Positions 35,440 through 46,537 of a stretch of DNA of 64,000 nucleotides are shown one piece after another. The stretch spans positions 1,248,833,001 through 1,248,897,000 of the forward strand of contig CM057452.1 in assembly GCA_016271365.2 (NCBI GenBank), read 5' to 3'. This DNA is from Neoceratodus forsteri (lineage: Eukaryota > Chordata > Ceratodontiformes > Ceratodontidae). The stretch's first letter is position 1; each line of letters begins with the position of its first letter. The notes under the pieces are model-generated. The model was not told the DNA's origin. It made no database searches and was given only the letters and a program-made list of their open reading frames with translations. A program made the position numbers and the translations under genes.

Positions 35440-36345
35440 AATGCTTGCCAATGAAGCATTTAAACCTATCACCTAGGATCCTGGTTCCCCTCCTGGACAG
35501 ATTCAGACCATCATGCCAGTATAGGCTTGCATCACTCCAGGTGGACCCCAGTCCCCAATGAAGCCAATCCATGAGCTCCACACCAGTTTTTCAACCACTG
35601 ATTGAATCCCATGGTGCAGAACACCCTAGCTTCTCCTACGCCATAGATAGGCAGCACCTCCGAGAAGGTTACCGTGCGTGCTACTTGTCTGAGGCCCCTC
35701 CCCAATTCCTCAAACTCTTCCTGCACTTCTCTAATCCTTTTATTAGCCAGGTCATTTGTCCCTAGGTGGACACTGACATCCAGCTCCCTCCCCTGTGCAG
35801 CTGCTCTGGCAATCCTGAGGATTCGCTCCCTATGCCTCCAAGCCATGGTGCCAGGAAGGCACCTTACCTCCCTCTCCCCTTCCTCCCCCCAGTTCTACCT
35901 TCCTAACAATGGGTCCCCCACCGGTTGTTTCCTTCCTGCAGGGTCCCTGCCACCCCTCCTATAGGTCTCTTTTGGAGGTTCCAGCATCCTCCTTGGTCTC
36001 CACTGTGGGTGCCTCCATAGAGGAACCACACTTTGCCAGAATGGCATAGGGTGTGGAGAGGTACAACTGGAGGGATGCTGCCCTTTGTCCACCACCTCAC
36101 CTCCCTGAGCCCACTGTGGTCCAACTGCTCCTTTTCTTGGCAACCTCTGAGGCAACGGCTGTGGCACTGGTGGTCTGTGGATGGAAGAGGAGGTCCCACA
36201 AATCCTGGCCAGCTCAGCCTGGAGATGAGCAACCTCTGCCCTCAGCCCAGAGAGGTGCCTGCAGATGGGACAACACTGCATCCTCCAGAATGTCTCGGAA
36301 GACTGCTGCCCACAGCTACTGCACTGCACCACTCCCATCATGTCT
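35440..36345 (-). pseudogene. CR1 ORF1: zinc finger, coiled coil and SGNH esterase
   Basis: The N-terminal part (36325-36205) has CSSCGQ and MQCCPICRHL, a cysteine-rich finger of the PHD-like kind known in CR1 ORF1, followed by LRAEVAHLQAEL, a short coiled coil. The esterase nucleophile region is visible as VGDPLLGR (about 35915), with Pro replacing the catalytic Ser of GDS. Further on, VSVHLGTNDLANKRIREVQE and VTFSEVLPIYG (35780-35640) are the GTND block and the following strand. The frame ends near AFKLAKGG (35435). ORF1 proteins of this type bind nucleic acid and may act on membranes or lipids. Confidence 0.8.
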
Positions 36346-36765
36346 TATTTCTGGCCCCTTAACTGTTTGCAATCCTTACTCTTTCTTCTGTTTTTCTCTC
36401 TCTCTTACTTTCTGCCTGTAGTGCCCTTTAAGCTTCTCATTGTCCTGTTCTGAGAAAAGATATCCTATATTTCTCAGTAGACCCTCTTGCTCAGAGGCAG
36501 ACCTCCAGCAACTAGAGGGGCCAGAGAGCAACTCTTGCCCTTCTAGGATGGTGGGTCTCTGGTGGCTCTGTGATCACTCACTTCCTGCTCCCAAACAGGA
36601 AGTACCTGTTGTCAGTCAAATTCGGTGCCTATAAAAGTAGAACTAGCTCTGGGTGGGAGGGTGGAGGGCAATATAGTCCCAGTAGAGAAGTCCAGTCACA
36701 TAGCAGTCCTTTCTCCTGGTGTCTTCTGCCAAGCTACTCCTGGTGCCACTCTTTTACTTAACCCC

Positions 36766-38270
36766 CCCTGTACAAGTTTAAACTCCACCTCTCTACTATG
36801 AATCCAGCAAGTTTTAGTTTCAAGATCTCCCTCCCCTCCAAGTTGAGGTGTAGCCTATCCCTGGCATATAACCCCTTGTCCTCCCATGTATCCCCCAGTC
36901 CCCCACCAGCCCATACCCTTCTGCCCTCGCCCAGTCCCTGAGCTACTGGTTCACACCTCTAAGTTTATGTTTGGTCTCCCCGGATGCCCTAGGTACTGGC
37001 AGGATCTCAAAGAAGGGAGATTGCGCTTCCTATAGAGTGGTAAACCTGGCCAGTTCCTGGAATCTCACCTGGATTTCTAGTTCACTGTTCCCCCTCTAAG
37101 TCATTTGTTCCCAGCTGTTTTAGGAAGTCTGGGGACTCCCTGTATTCCAATGCTATCGAGTATAGCTGGAATTTGGCCTTGTGTACGGATAGGCCTAGGA
37201 TACTTAAAGCCTTGACTGGGCTGCTTTTTCCAACCCCTGCCCCCCTTCCACTGGATGCCCCAGGTCATGGAGTCACCAAGCAGGATCACCTTCACCCCCC
37301 CACTTTACTAGCCCATTTGATTCCGTCCAGACTCTTCCTTCTGTTATCAACCCCCCCAGCTTACTTCTCTTGCCTCCCTCAGCCTGGGGATCACAAGCCT
37401 GTGCTTGCCCTACCATGCTCATTCTTCTACCTGTAGCTCCCAGCTTGATCCTCGCCCCTCCAACCTCCTGGGAGGCACAGACTGCCACCCACCCAGATCT
37501 CCCTGGACTGTTTCTGGTCTGGTATCCTCAGATCCCCCACCCAGGCTCCCTTCTACTGCTTCCCTCCTTGCCTCCCCCCCAAGTTCTGCATCCTTCACCC
37601 CATCTGCTGTCTCTCCCCACCCCCCATCTTCCCCCCTCCTCTCCACCTCATCTGATTTCTCCCACCCCAAAGCTGGCCTATCTAGAGTACTCCTTATACT
37701 TAGTTGACTTCCCTAACTTGGATGCTTGCCCAACCCTAGTCCTCCCTCCTACCACCCTGGCTTCACTCTGCACACCCCCATCCTCCCCCCTCCCTCCCAC
37801 CTAGGCTAATGTCTCTCTCCACCTCCCCTTCTGTGGATCTGTCTCTCTCTCCTGCCCCATCCCCCAGTTTACTGACCAAACCCTCTCTGTCTGTCTGCTC
37901 CCTCCTCCCGCCATCCTTTCCACCTCATCTCCCAGATATAGCAACGAAAAGTTAGTAAGTGTGATGCTTGCTCCCGACTTGCTCTTTCCTGTCCCCCCCT
38001 CCTTCTGGTCAGCCACCTCCCTATGAAGTGATTTCCGTACATTGCTTGTTTCGTGCCCCACCCCTCCTGAGTAACCATATGATCCTTGTCCACCTGTTTC
38101 CTGGGTTATGCCATATTGGCCTCGTCTTCTCTCAAGAGGTCCTTTCCACACCTTTCCTCTCCACCCCTCCCACCTTCCAGCTGCCTTCTGATCCCCTCTA
38201 CTTCCTCCCTAAGACCTGCCAAATGAAAACACATTGGGCACCCTCTGAACCTCCATGCCCAATTTTAGGG
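36766..38270 (-). mobile_element. CR1 ORF1 region, probable upstream half of the 29416-32430 copy
   Basis: The minus strand has a charged coiled-coil start (EVEGIRRQLEG near 38200), a long low-complexity linker, VILLGDSMTWGIQWKGG (37290-37240) with the GDS nucleophile intact, and an end FKLVQGG at about 36780, the normal end of CR1 ORF1. No endonuclease follows, because the 3' neighbour is the start of the CR1 at 32431-36765. The missing ORF2 begins at 32430 on the far side of that copy. The split-element reading is an inference. Confidence 0.65.
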
Positions 38271-38274
38271 TTTT

Positions 38275-39318
38275 AAATAATTGATGAGCAGTTTTTTCTT
38301 GGGACGATACTAACTGCAGAAAGTATTTACATAGATTTTCTAGAAGTGCTGTGTTTGTTAAACACAGTGAGGCAAAAGCTATTAATTTTCACAAAGTTTT
38401 AGCACTTTTATGAGCAAAACGCTAATCAGTTTTTAAAGTTAAATAAAACCCTGCCAATTTAATATTATTGCGGTCTGCACCCTGTACACCCAATCACTCT
38501 ACTGAAGGTGCCTGCTTTGGCCACCCCCAAGTCTACCCTCATTTTAGGTGAGCAATGCGGCCCTCTAACAGAAATAATTCAGTCAGTGTTACACTAAAAC
38601 CCAAGCAGTTTGCCCCCTCCGATTACAGCAATTTTCCCTCTTTCTTGACAGTAGCCAGTTTTCTAGCCCTAGCAGTAGACAGTTCACAAGCAAAATTAGC
38701 CCACCACAACACTAGCCAGCTCAGAGGCCCTAGCAGTAATCAATTCACACACAGTTTGCCTACTCCCTCAGATGTAGTTGGCATACACAGTCATTTATAC
38801 AGTCTGCTTCATTATGCCCCTTCCTGGTAGTAGCCAGTGTTGCCCAAGCAGCACAGTGTACGGACCCTTTTCCTCCAATCGATAGCAATCCAGCTTTCTA
38901 GTGTTCCAGTTCACCCAATCTCAACTTGCCCTCCTCCAAGGCTCCACCATCACCGACCATTTAATAGAGGTTGGGGCCAGGGTGGGTGGTGTGGAACAAA
39001 GAACAGCTCTCCTCCTCTGATTGCGACTGGACTATTTGCCTTTTATGGTCCAGTCACACAGTCAAAGGTTTGTGCCCTATTTGCTGATTGGCCACTCCTT
39101 CTTGAGTCACTGGCTTGCAAAGTTGTGACCAATGTGGTCCCGGTATGCATGGCCTGTCCTCCGCCAAGAAGAGCTTCCTTGTCAATCACCGATGTTATTC
39201 CACCCTCTCCCACTGCCGATGCAGCCCCAGACTGCCTGCCTTGACCCTTCCAGTGACAAGCCCCAGTCTGGAAAGAACAGCTCTCCTCCCCTGATTGTAA
39301 CTGGGCTAATCGTTGCTA
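38275..39318. other. Unassigned, with a 40-bp direct repeat pair
   Basis: No gene recognised. AAGAACAGCTCTCCTCC begins at 38999 and again at 39275, each followed by related text (CTCTGATTGCGACTGGACTA and CCTGATTGTAACTGGGCTAA). Short repeats with AGCCCTAGCAGTAGACAGTT occur at 38665-38760. Confidence 0.45.
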
Positions 39319-39319
39319 T

Positions 39320-39640
39320 AGATATTAAAAAAGGATGGGTCCCAGCACGACCCCTGGGGCACACCACTCTTACCCTGGAATGCACCCCATTTGCCTTACC
39401 ACCACCCTCTGGTTTCAGTCTTTCAACCAGTTCTCCACCCACCTTGTTATTTTCTGTCCCACCCCTAAGCCTTCGAGCTCATATACCAGCCTTCTATGTG
39501 GCAAAGTGTCAAAGGCATTGCTGAAATCTGGGTAGGCCACATCCTCCCCCATCCACCTTCCTTGTTACCCATTCAAAAAACTCGGTTAAGTTTGTTGGGC
39601 ACAACCTCTCTCCCATAAAACCAAACTGCCTCATATCCTG
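39320..39640 (-). mobile_element. CR1 LINE reverse transcriptase fragment
   Basis: The minus strand reads VAYPDFSNAFDTLPH (about 39540), then EGLGVG and WVENWLKDRNQRVV, then GKSGVPQGSCWDPSFFNIYS (39380-39322). These are fingers and palm blocks of CR1 reverse transcriptase. No 3' end follows, so it is an internal fragment cut by later events. Confidence 0.75.
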
Positions 39641-39654
39641 GAGGCAATTGAGCA

Positions 39655-39795
39655 CATTGGGTAAAGGCTCTGAGCTACAGATCTGGAGACCTGGGTTTGA
39701 ATCCAACAGCCGTCTAGGTGCATACTGTGTGATCCTGAGCAAGTTACTTAACTTCCTTGTGCTCCAGGTTGCATCTGGAAACAAGCTTCAGCTTA
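39655..39795 (+). mobile_element. MIR-like CORE-SINE
   Basis: A tRNA-like B box GGTTTGAATCC lies at 39694-39704, preceded by GATCTGGAGACCTG. The conserved core follows: TGTGTGATCCTGAGCAAGTT then ACTTAACTTCCTTGTGCTCC. This matches the order of the mammalian MIR head and CORE domain as I remember it. The 3' LINE-derived tail is missing or too diverged. It lies beside CR1 sequence. Confidence 0.75.
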
Positions 39796-39849
39796 GTGTG
39801 CTACTCCTGGTTAAACAATGTTCCCTTCCCCCTCTTCTCCTGTAGACCA

Positions 39850-39908
39850 TTAACATAGAAACATAGAAACATAGAAACATAGAAACATAGAAACATAGAA
39901 ACATAGAA
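39850..39908. repeat. (ACATAGAA)n octamer array, CR1 3' terminus
   Basis: CR1 elements end in short octamer repeats instead of poly(A). This is that terminal array, read from the complementary strand. Shorter versions occur at 32431 and 41571. Confidence 0.9.
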
Positions 39909-41185
39909 GTTGACGGCAGATAAGGACCACAGGGCCCATCCAGTCTGCCCATTTCTTTTCTACCTTATAAATGTGCCATCGGCCTTTGCTCTGTCAGTGA
40001 CCTATCTATTCATAGTCATTTGTATTTCTCCTTATGCCTATCCATGCCTGTTTGAGCCCTGCACTGTATTCATAGCCACCACTTCTTGTGGTAAGCCATT
40101 CCATGCATCCACCACCCTTTCTGTGAAAAGAATTTCCTCACATTTCCCCCTTAATCGGCCTCCCTCTAATCTCATGCTGTGTCCTCTTGTCCTGCTATTT
40201 TCTTATATTTAAACATGTTAAACTCTTTCACCTTGTTTATGCCCTTAAGGTGTTTGAATGCCTCGATCATATCACCTCTCTCCTCCTTTGCTCAAGGGTA
40301 TACATATTGAGCTCCGTTAATCTGTCCTCATATGTCTTCTGATGCAGTCCCTGCACCATTTTGGTTGCCTTCTGGACTGCCTCAATTTGAGTTAATGTCC
40401 TTGTGATTGTGGCCTCAATACCTGCAGTACTCCCAGATGGGACCTAACCAGTGTCTTGTACAGAGGATTATTACCTCCCTCTACGACTTGTGATACCCTA
40501 CTAATACACCTAACACCCTAGCCTTACCTACTGCTTTAGGAGGTCTGCTTGGATGATTTTAGGTCATCATTGATGATGATGCCCAAGTCTCTTTTCTTCC
40601 TTTGTGACTGCTAGCAACTCCTCAGCCTATAGGTGGCTTCAGGTTTCTCTTCCCATTAACCACCAGGTGGTCCACTATTCTTTCCTTCAGCAGTATTTCC
40701 ATTACTTTTCCCACTGTTGTGGTCAGACCGACCAGTATACTAGTTCCTGCATCCTCCTGTTAACACTTTTGTATAGTGGGACCACATCAGCCCTCCTCCA
40801 ATCCCTGGTCATGTCACCAGTTTACAAAGACAGGGTGAATAGGGTAGTCGGAGGCCCTACTAACACCTCCCTTAGCTCCCTCAGTGTCCAGGGGTGCATC
40901 TGTCTGGCCCATAGCCTTATTGCTGCCAGGTCCATGAGGATCCTTTCTTTTGCAAAGGGAGCTGTGTCCTTTTCTGTGATCTCTCCATCCTTATTACTTA
41001 ATGCTGACCCATTTTCTGCCCCCTCCTTTGTAAAAACCGAACAGAAGTATTTGTTCAGTATTTCTGCTTTTTGGTGGTCATCTTTTACCCTCCCTCCATC
41101 CACCCTTTTCAGACACTCAATATCTCCCCTTGCCTTCCTTTTGTCCCTGATGTACCTGCATGTAAAAGGTTTTGTCCCTCCTTAT
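39850..41185 (-). mobile_element. CR1 LINE, 5'-truncated, with long (ACATAGAA)n tail
   Basis: The 3' tail is seven ACATAGAA octamers (39853-39908), the longest in the window. The untranslated region (GTTGACGGCAGATAAGGACC) and the C-terminal reverse transcriptase follow. Upstream, the minus strand reads AEILNKYFCSVFTKEG and PFAKERILMDLAAI (41070-40930), the segment just before the fingers, where the element stops near 41185. Confidence 0.8.
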
Positions 41186-41189
41186 CACA

Positions 41190-41568
41190 ATACACACTGG
41201 CTGGCTTGTGTCAAGGGTCCCACACAAGTGTGGGTCTGGTGCCAATGTGCACTTTGCATGTGGAACCATTTTGGTTTGCCTGCTGCGTGCTGTAGTGTAG
41301 TGGATTATGATTAACTGGTTTTGCTGGATTCTGCACAGACAGCTTCATTTGCAGCAGATCCTGGAGTCCTTTGCGGTGGGAGATTGTCCTACAGTGAATG
41401 TTAAGAGTTTATATAGGCTGTCGTCTTTTGTTTACTGGCCCCACTGTACTCCCTGGGCTAAGTTCTGTCATGGACTGACTTATCCCCTGGAGAAGAGAAG
41501 AAGTGGAAAACATCTGATCAGAGATTGTGGAAGCTCAAATGTGCACTGCAGGCTATTGGAACTTCTAC
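41190..41568. other. Possible unique sequence between CR1 copies
   Basis: About 380 bp with no repeat or coding motif recognised. Confidence 0.4.
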
Positions 41569-41759
41569 ATAGAAACATAGAAACATAGAATTTGACAGCA
41601 GATAAGGACTGCTTGGCCCAACCAGTCTGCCCATTTCCCTACCTACTGGATAAGCTGCAGATCCTAGTTAACCAGCATCCTACTTCTTCCTACCCCCACC
41701 CCCTAGAATTGCCTTATGACTGTCCCATGCATGCTTGAATTCCACCACTGATTTTGACT

Positions 41760-44450
41760 CCACAACCTCCTACGGAAGGCCATTCCATGCATCCACAACT
41801 CTCTCTGTGAAAAAATACTTCCTTAAATTACCTCTGAGCCGCCCCCCCTCTATCTTCAAATTGTGCCCTCTTGTTCTTGCACACCTATTTTTTTGAAAGA
41901 TGGTACCTGCTTGGACTTTGTTGATTACCTTGAGGTACTTGAACGTTTCTATCATGTCCCCCCGCTCCCTCCTTTCCTCGAGGCTATACATATTAAGCTC
42001 CTTTCTTATCTCTTCATATGTCTTCCGGTGCAGACCCTGCACCATTTTAGTTGCCCTCCTCTGGACAGCTTCCATCCTCTCTATGTCTTTACGGAGATTG
42101 GGTCTCAGAACTGCACAGTACTCCAGATGGGTCTCACCAGCTGTCTGTACAGAGGATAATAACTTCCTGTTTTCTAATGGTGATGCCTCTCCCTATGCAT
42201 CCCAGTATCCCCCAACCCTCCTTGCTGCCCTCTCACATTGCTTGCCCACCTTTAGGTCATCTGATGTGACTACCCCAGGTCCCGTTCCATTTTGTTGTTG
42301 TTAGTATCTCACCCCCATTGTGTACTCTTCCCTGGGTTTTGTTTCCCAGGTGCATTACCTTACTTCTTAGCATTGAATCTAAGCTGCCATACATTTGACC
42401 ATTCCTCTAACCTTGCCAAGTCCCTTCTCATCCTTTCCACCCCACCCTGTGCATCAACTCTGTTGCAGATCTTTGTGTCATCTGCAAAGAGACATACTTT
42501 CCTTCCAGTCCTTCTGCAATGTCGCTTATAAAGACATTGAAGAGGACCATTCTATACTGAACCATGCGGTACCCACTAGTAACCCTCCTTTCTTCTGAGT
42601 GGACTCCATTTACTATTACTCTGTGTCCTATTCTCCAGCCAATTCTTTACCCAGGCTGTCATCTTGGGACCCACTCCCAGGCTGGCTAACTTGTATATTA
42701 ATCTTTGTGTGGGACTGTGTCAAATGCCTTGCTAAAGTCTAGGTAGGCCATGTCCACAGCCCTCCTGATCTACTACTTTGGTCACCCAGTCAAAGAAATC
42801 TATCAATTCATCTGGCATGACCTTCCGCTGTGAATCCATGCTGCCTGGGTCCTGTGCCCCTCTGGCCTCTAGATACTCGATAATTCTTTCCTTCAGAGTG
42901 ATTCCATCATTTTCCCTATCACTGAGGTTAAACTAACAGGTCTGTAATTTCCTGCTTCTGCCTTGCTTCCACTTTTGTGAAGGGAATCACATCTGCCCTC
43001 CTCCAGTCCTCGGTGCCGCCCCATCCTCCATGATTTGTTAAAGGGTAGTCAGTGGTGTCACTAGTTCTACCCTTAGTTCTTTAAATTCTGGGATGAATCC
43101 CATCTGGCCCCATTGCTTTGTCCACCTTCAGTTTTAAGAGTTCTTTCAGAACCCTTTCTTCTGTAAATGGGCTGGTATCAACTTCTGTATCCAGAGTGGT
43201 TCTACTGTTTGTTTTATGTACCTCCCCTCTTCATTTGTAAATACTGAGCAAAATATTTGTTTAGTATCTCTGCCTTTCACAGTCTCCCTCTGCCACCCTC
43301 CTCCCTTTATTAAGCCTCACTATCCCTCCCTTTGTCTTCCTTCCTCCCTGATGTACCTATAAAGGTTTTATTCCCCTTCTTAACTGAGTTGGGTATCTTT
43401 TCCTCAGTTTGGGCCTTTGCTGTTCTGACTGCCTTCCCAGCCTCCTTTTGCTTTAACTGATACAGTTCTCTGTCCTGCTCCTTCTGCGATTCCTTGTACT
43501 TCCTGAATGCTTTCTTTTCTCTTGAATCTTTACTGCCACTTCCTTTGAGAACCATAGTGGTTTCTTACATCATTTTGTTTGTTTATTTGCTTCACACAAA
43601 GGCTCGTTACCTCTGTGATGGCAGTTTTATTATTCCCCATTGTTCTTCCACCCTCCTTCCTGCCCATTTGCTAGTGCATTCCCAGGCACTCACCCATTTT
43701 GGCAGTCAGCCTTCCTAAAGTCAGTACTTTTGTCTTTGTATGGCTTGACTCTATTGCTGTGTTTATTGTGAACCATACTGTTCGATGGTCGCTGGTTCCC
43801 AGATGGCTACCCACTTCACATCTGTGATCCTTTCATCTCCATTTGAGAGAATCAGTTCTAATATTGCCTTCTCGAGTGGGCTCCAATACTAGTTGTCTAA
43901 GGCATGCCCCTGTAGGCATCCAGAATAACTCACCTCAAGTGGCAGCTGCAACTTCACTCCAGTTAACATCTGGCATATTCAGATCACCCATCAGCAATAT
44001 CTCCCCTTTTTCTGCCATTCTAAGTATACTTTCTATCATTTCCTTGTCCATTTCCTCCCCCTGAGAAGGGGGTCTGTATACAACCCCTGTGCGGATTGTG
44101 GTGCTATTGCCTGTCTCCAAATTTACCCACAATGCTTCTTCTCCTCCCTGTTTACCCTTTTGTTTTGTTGCTTTTATTCCTTCCCTTATGTATAGAGCTA
44201 CTCCTCCTCCTCCTCTTTTATCTCCCTGTCCCTCTTGTAGATAGTGTATCCTGGTATGTTTACGTCCCAGTCATGGTTTTGTGTGTACCATATTTCTGTG
44301 ACTGCCACAATATCCAGATGTTCCTCCTCCATCAAGGCCACTAATTCAGGAAGGTTGTCACCCAGACTACAGGCATTGGTACTCATTGCTCTCCATTTTT
44401 TGATGGCTTTACCTTCTGTTGCAGCATCCCCCACTGACCGTTCTACCTCG
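41760..44450 (-). pseudogene. CR1 ORF2: endonuclease and reverse transcriptase
   Basis: From the N terminus: MSTNACSLGDNLPELVALME and EEHLDIVAVTEIW (44390-44300), the start of the AP endonuclease; then IPGYTIYKRDRE. GVVYRPPSQGEE and LLMGDLNMPDVNWS (44090-43950) form the endonuclease core. In the reverse transcriptase, the catalytic block reads VCLFADDTKICN (about 42500-42465), with both Asp codons kept. The thumb and C terminus read VQRRATKMVQGLHRKTYEEI, SLEERRERGDMIETFKYLK and LRGNLRKYFFTERVVDAWNG (42075-41770). Frames change several times between these blocks. Confidence 0.85.
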
Positions 44451-44544
44451 GTCTTTTTCTCATTTAGTACCCTGTTTTGTAGGGAGAGGTTGGGATTTTC
44501 CTGCTGCTTGTCAGTGCCTCCGCCTTTGACTAGTTTAAAAGCTT

Positions 44545-45250
44545 GCCAATTAAGCATTTAAAACCGATTGCTCAAAAGACTTGTTCCTTCCTGGACAGAT
44601 GCAGACCATCCTGCCGAGTATAGGCTAGTGTCCCTCCAGGTGGAACCCCAGTCCCCAATGAAGCCAAACCCTGTGCCACACCCATTTTTCAACCATTCAT
44701 TAAACTGCATGGTGCTAATTACCCTCACCTCCCCATGCCTTTGACCAGGCAGCACCTCTGAGAAGGATACTGTGTGTGCTACTTGTTTAGGCCCCTCCCC
44801 AACTCTGCAATGTCCTCCTGCACTGCTCTAATCTCATGATGTGCCAAGTCATTTGTCCCTAGGTGGACAATTACGTCCAGCTCAGACTCCCTTGCAGCTG
44901 TTCTCGTGATCCTGAGGATGCGCTTCCTGTCCTTCCAAGCTATGGCACCAGGCAGGCACCTTACTTCAGTTTTCCCAGCTCCCCTCAGTTCTATACCCCT
45001 AATAATTGAGTCCCCCACCAGGAGCTGCTTCCTTTCCCTGTGGTATCCTCTGCCTCCTTCCTGTGGGTCTCCCTTGTGACAGTTGTCATCAGTCTTCTCT
45101 GCGGGTGCATCCATAGGGGAGCTATGCTCCCCCAGAATGGTGTATGGATTGTGGAGTGCAACAATTGACTGGGTATGCCTCTGTTCCACATCCTCACCCT
45201 CCCTGAGCCCACTGTGGTCCAACTGCTGTGCTTTCTTCGCAACCTCTGAG
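44545..45250 (-). pseudogene. CR1 ORF1 with SGNH esterase blocks intact
   Basis: The frame at 45222-44779 reads RKQLLVGDSIIRGIE (about 45030-44985). This is SGNH block I with the catalytic Ser in GDS. Further on, ELDVIVHLGTNDLAHHEIRA (44885-44825) is block III with the catalytic Asn. The C-terminal Asp/His block lies in the next, frameshifted segment (44755-44560). The ORF ends near AFKLVKGGG. Of the ORF1 copies here, this and the 37290 copy keep the GDS nucleophile; those at 16800-17175 and 35915 have lost it. Confidence 0.85.
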
Positions 45251-45489
45251 GTAGTGGTGGTGGCGCTCGTGCTCCCTGGATGGGGGAGGTTCCCTTCCTA
45301 CTGTCCAGTGTGGCCTGGGGGAAGGTTTCTTTACTACTGTTCAGTGTGGCCTGAAGACAGCCTTCTATTGCCTGTTGCTCTGGTGCCAGCTGCAGGGAAT
45401 TCTGGGACTGGTTGTGGCTGCTGATATCTGCTTAGAGATGGTCACTGTTGGCCTGCTGTGGTGTGCTATACTGCAATGGATGGTAGTTA

Positions 45490-45765
45490 GAAATTCCAAA
45501 TCGGTGGGGGGGGGATTTAGAGGAAGGATTAGAAAGTACTTCTTCACTGAGACGGTGGTGGACAACTGGAATGGGCTGCTGAGGGAAATGGTGGGAGGGT
45601 TCACGAGGGCATGGGATAAGCACAGAAGGCAACTGGCATGGGGGGACTACAGAAAAGGTCTAGTGGATATCTAGGCAATCTGGGAAGACTAGGTGGGCTT
45701 GCGGTCCCTTTCTGTTGTCACATACCTATGTGCCTATGTATTCTACAGGTAGATTGGGGAAAAAA
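45490..45765 (+). mobile_element. CR1-like LINE 3' end, opposite orientation
   Basis: The plus strand reads FRGRIRKYFFTETVVDNWNG then LLREMVGG (45510-45600), the CR1 C terminus. The untranslated region follows, ending with TCCCTTTCTGTTGTCACATA and an octamer-like CCTATGTG/CCTATGTA tail near 45738. It abuts the 5' end of the minus-strand CR1, so the two face each other. Confidence 0.75.
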
Positions 45766-46530
45766 GAGGGGGGATCCACTACACCCCCAGGGAAGCATTA
45801 ATTGTGCCTTGAATATCTGTCCCTTGGTGTCTTTACCCTGCCCTGTTTTGGTTGATGTGTGGGAGCAACATGACCTTCTACCCCCAGAAAAGATTGGTTC
45901 TAGGGACACAGGCAAGGAGTCTTCCTCCCTCCCCCAACCATGACATCCCCTGAGTGACTGAGTCCATTCTAAAAACCAGGTTGATGGTGTGGTACAGGTC
46001 TGGTATCCCTCCCACCAACCCACTTATTTTATTTTAATCTCAACAGAGCCTTCCCAACTGACCCAGCTGATCAGTATTTTTATTTTTCATACTGACCCAT
46101 TTTTCCTTTTATATCTACAGGTCTGACAGGACATTGACCAGGAGTAGGAGGACACTGACCACATGTATCAGATAAGTATTGTTTTTTTTTGTTTACCCTA
46201 CATTGTTTGTCATATAATAGTTCATAATGAGCTGCAGATCCTTTGTGAGCCCATTGCTGTTCTTGTTTTACAGGTATGAATGGCTGCTATGGGAGGCACT
46301 GGGTTGGAGCTGTACCTTGTGCTTTAGAAAGAAGGCTATGGGCTGGGGGATATGGGATGGGCATTAAGGTTGGGAACTCCAGGGAACACCACACAACCAA
46401 TTTGCCAAGACTCGTGAGGCTCAAACCCTGTTTTTCGTTTTCTTGCTTTGTGAGCTTTCATTCTAATGCCTACATTAATGTAGTGTTTTTGTTTTGCAAC
46501 AAGTACTATCTCATATATGTGTGTGTATGT
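45766..46530. other. Unassigned, contains the repeat shared with 28285-28370
   Basis: No coding support. CATACTGACCCATTTTTCCT (46089), TATCTACAGGTCTGACAGG and TATCAGATAAGTATT match the block at 28285-28370. Possibly the 5' region of a CR1-type element or a separate family. Confidence 0.4.
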
Positions 46531-46537
46531 GTAATAG

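Larger units (their letters stand above)
32431..36765 (-). mobile_element. CR1 LINE, nearly full length (ORF1 and ORF2)
   Basis: The tail (ACATAGAA repeats, 32431-32456) marks the 3' end. Reading on the minus strand, the element runs through the untranslated region, ORF2 (35430-32560) and ORF1 (36345-35440), to about 36765, where the text changes to the ORF1 end of another CR1. About 4.3 kb in all, close to the size of complete CR1 elements. Multiple stops and frameshifts. It appears to be inserted inside an older CR1 whose halves are 29416-32430 and 36766-38270. Confidence 0.75.
41571..45420 (-). mobile_element. CR1 LINE, nearly full length, best preserved copy
   Basis: The 3' tail (ACATAGAAACATAGAA at 41571-41588) and the untranslated region are followed, on the minus strand, by ORF2 (44450-41760) and ORF1 (45250-44545). 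The beginning of ORF1, including the cysteine finger seen in the 32431-36765 copy, is missing or decayed, so the copy is truncated near 45420. It is the most readable CR1 here but still has several stops and frameshifts. Same subfamily as the copies at 27252 and 32431. Confidence 0.85.

Noticed and set aside
37370..37804. Proline-rich plus-strand frames (PPSPLPPT type)
   Set aside because: They are the antisense of purine-rich CR1 ORF1 sequence on the minus strand.
39850..39908. (ACATAGAA)n as an independent microsatellite or a CRISPR-like array
   Set aside because: It sits exactly at CR1 3' ends in several copies; CR1 elements end in octamer repeats. Unit length and lack of spacers exclude CRISPR.
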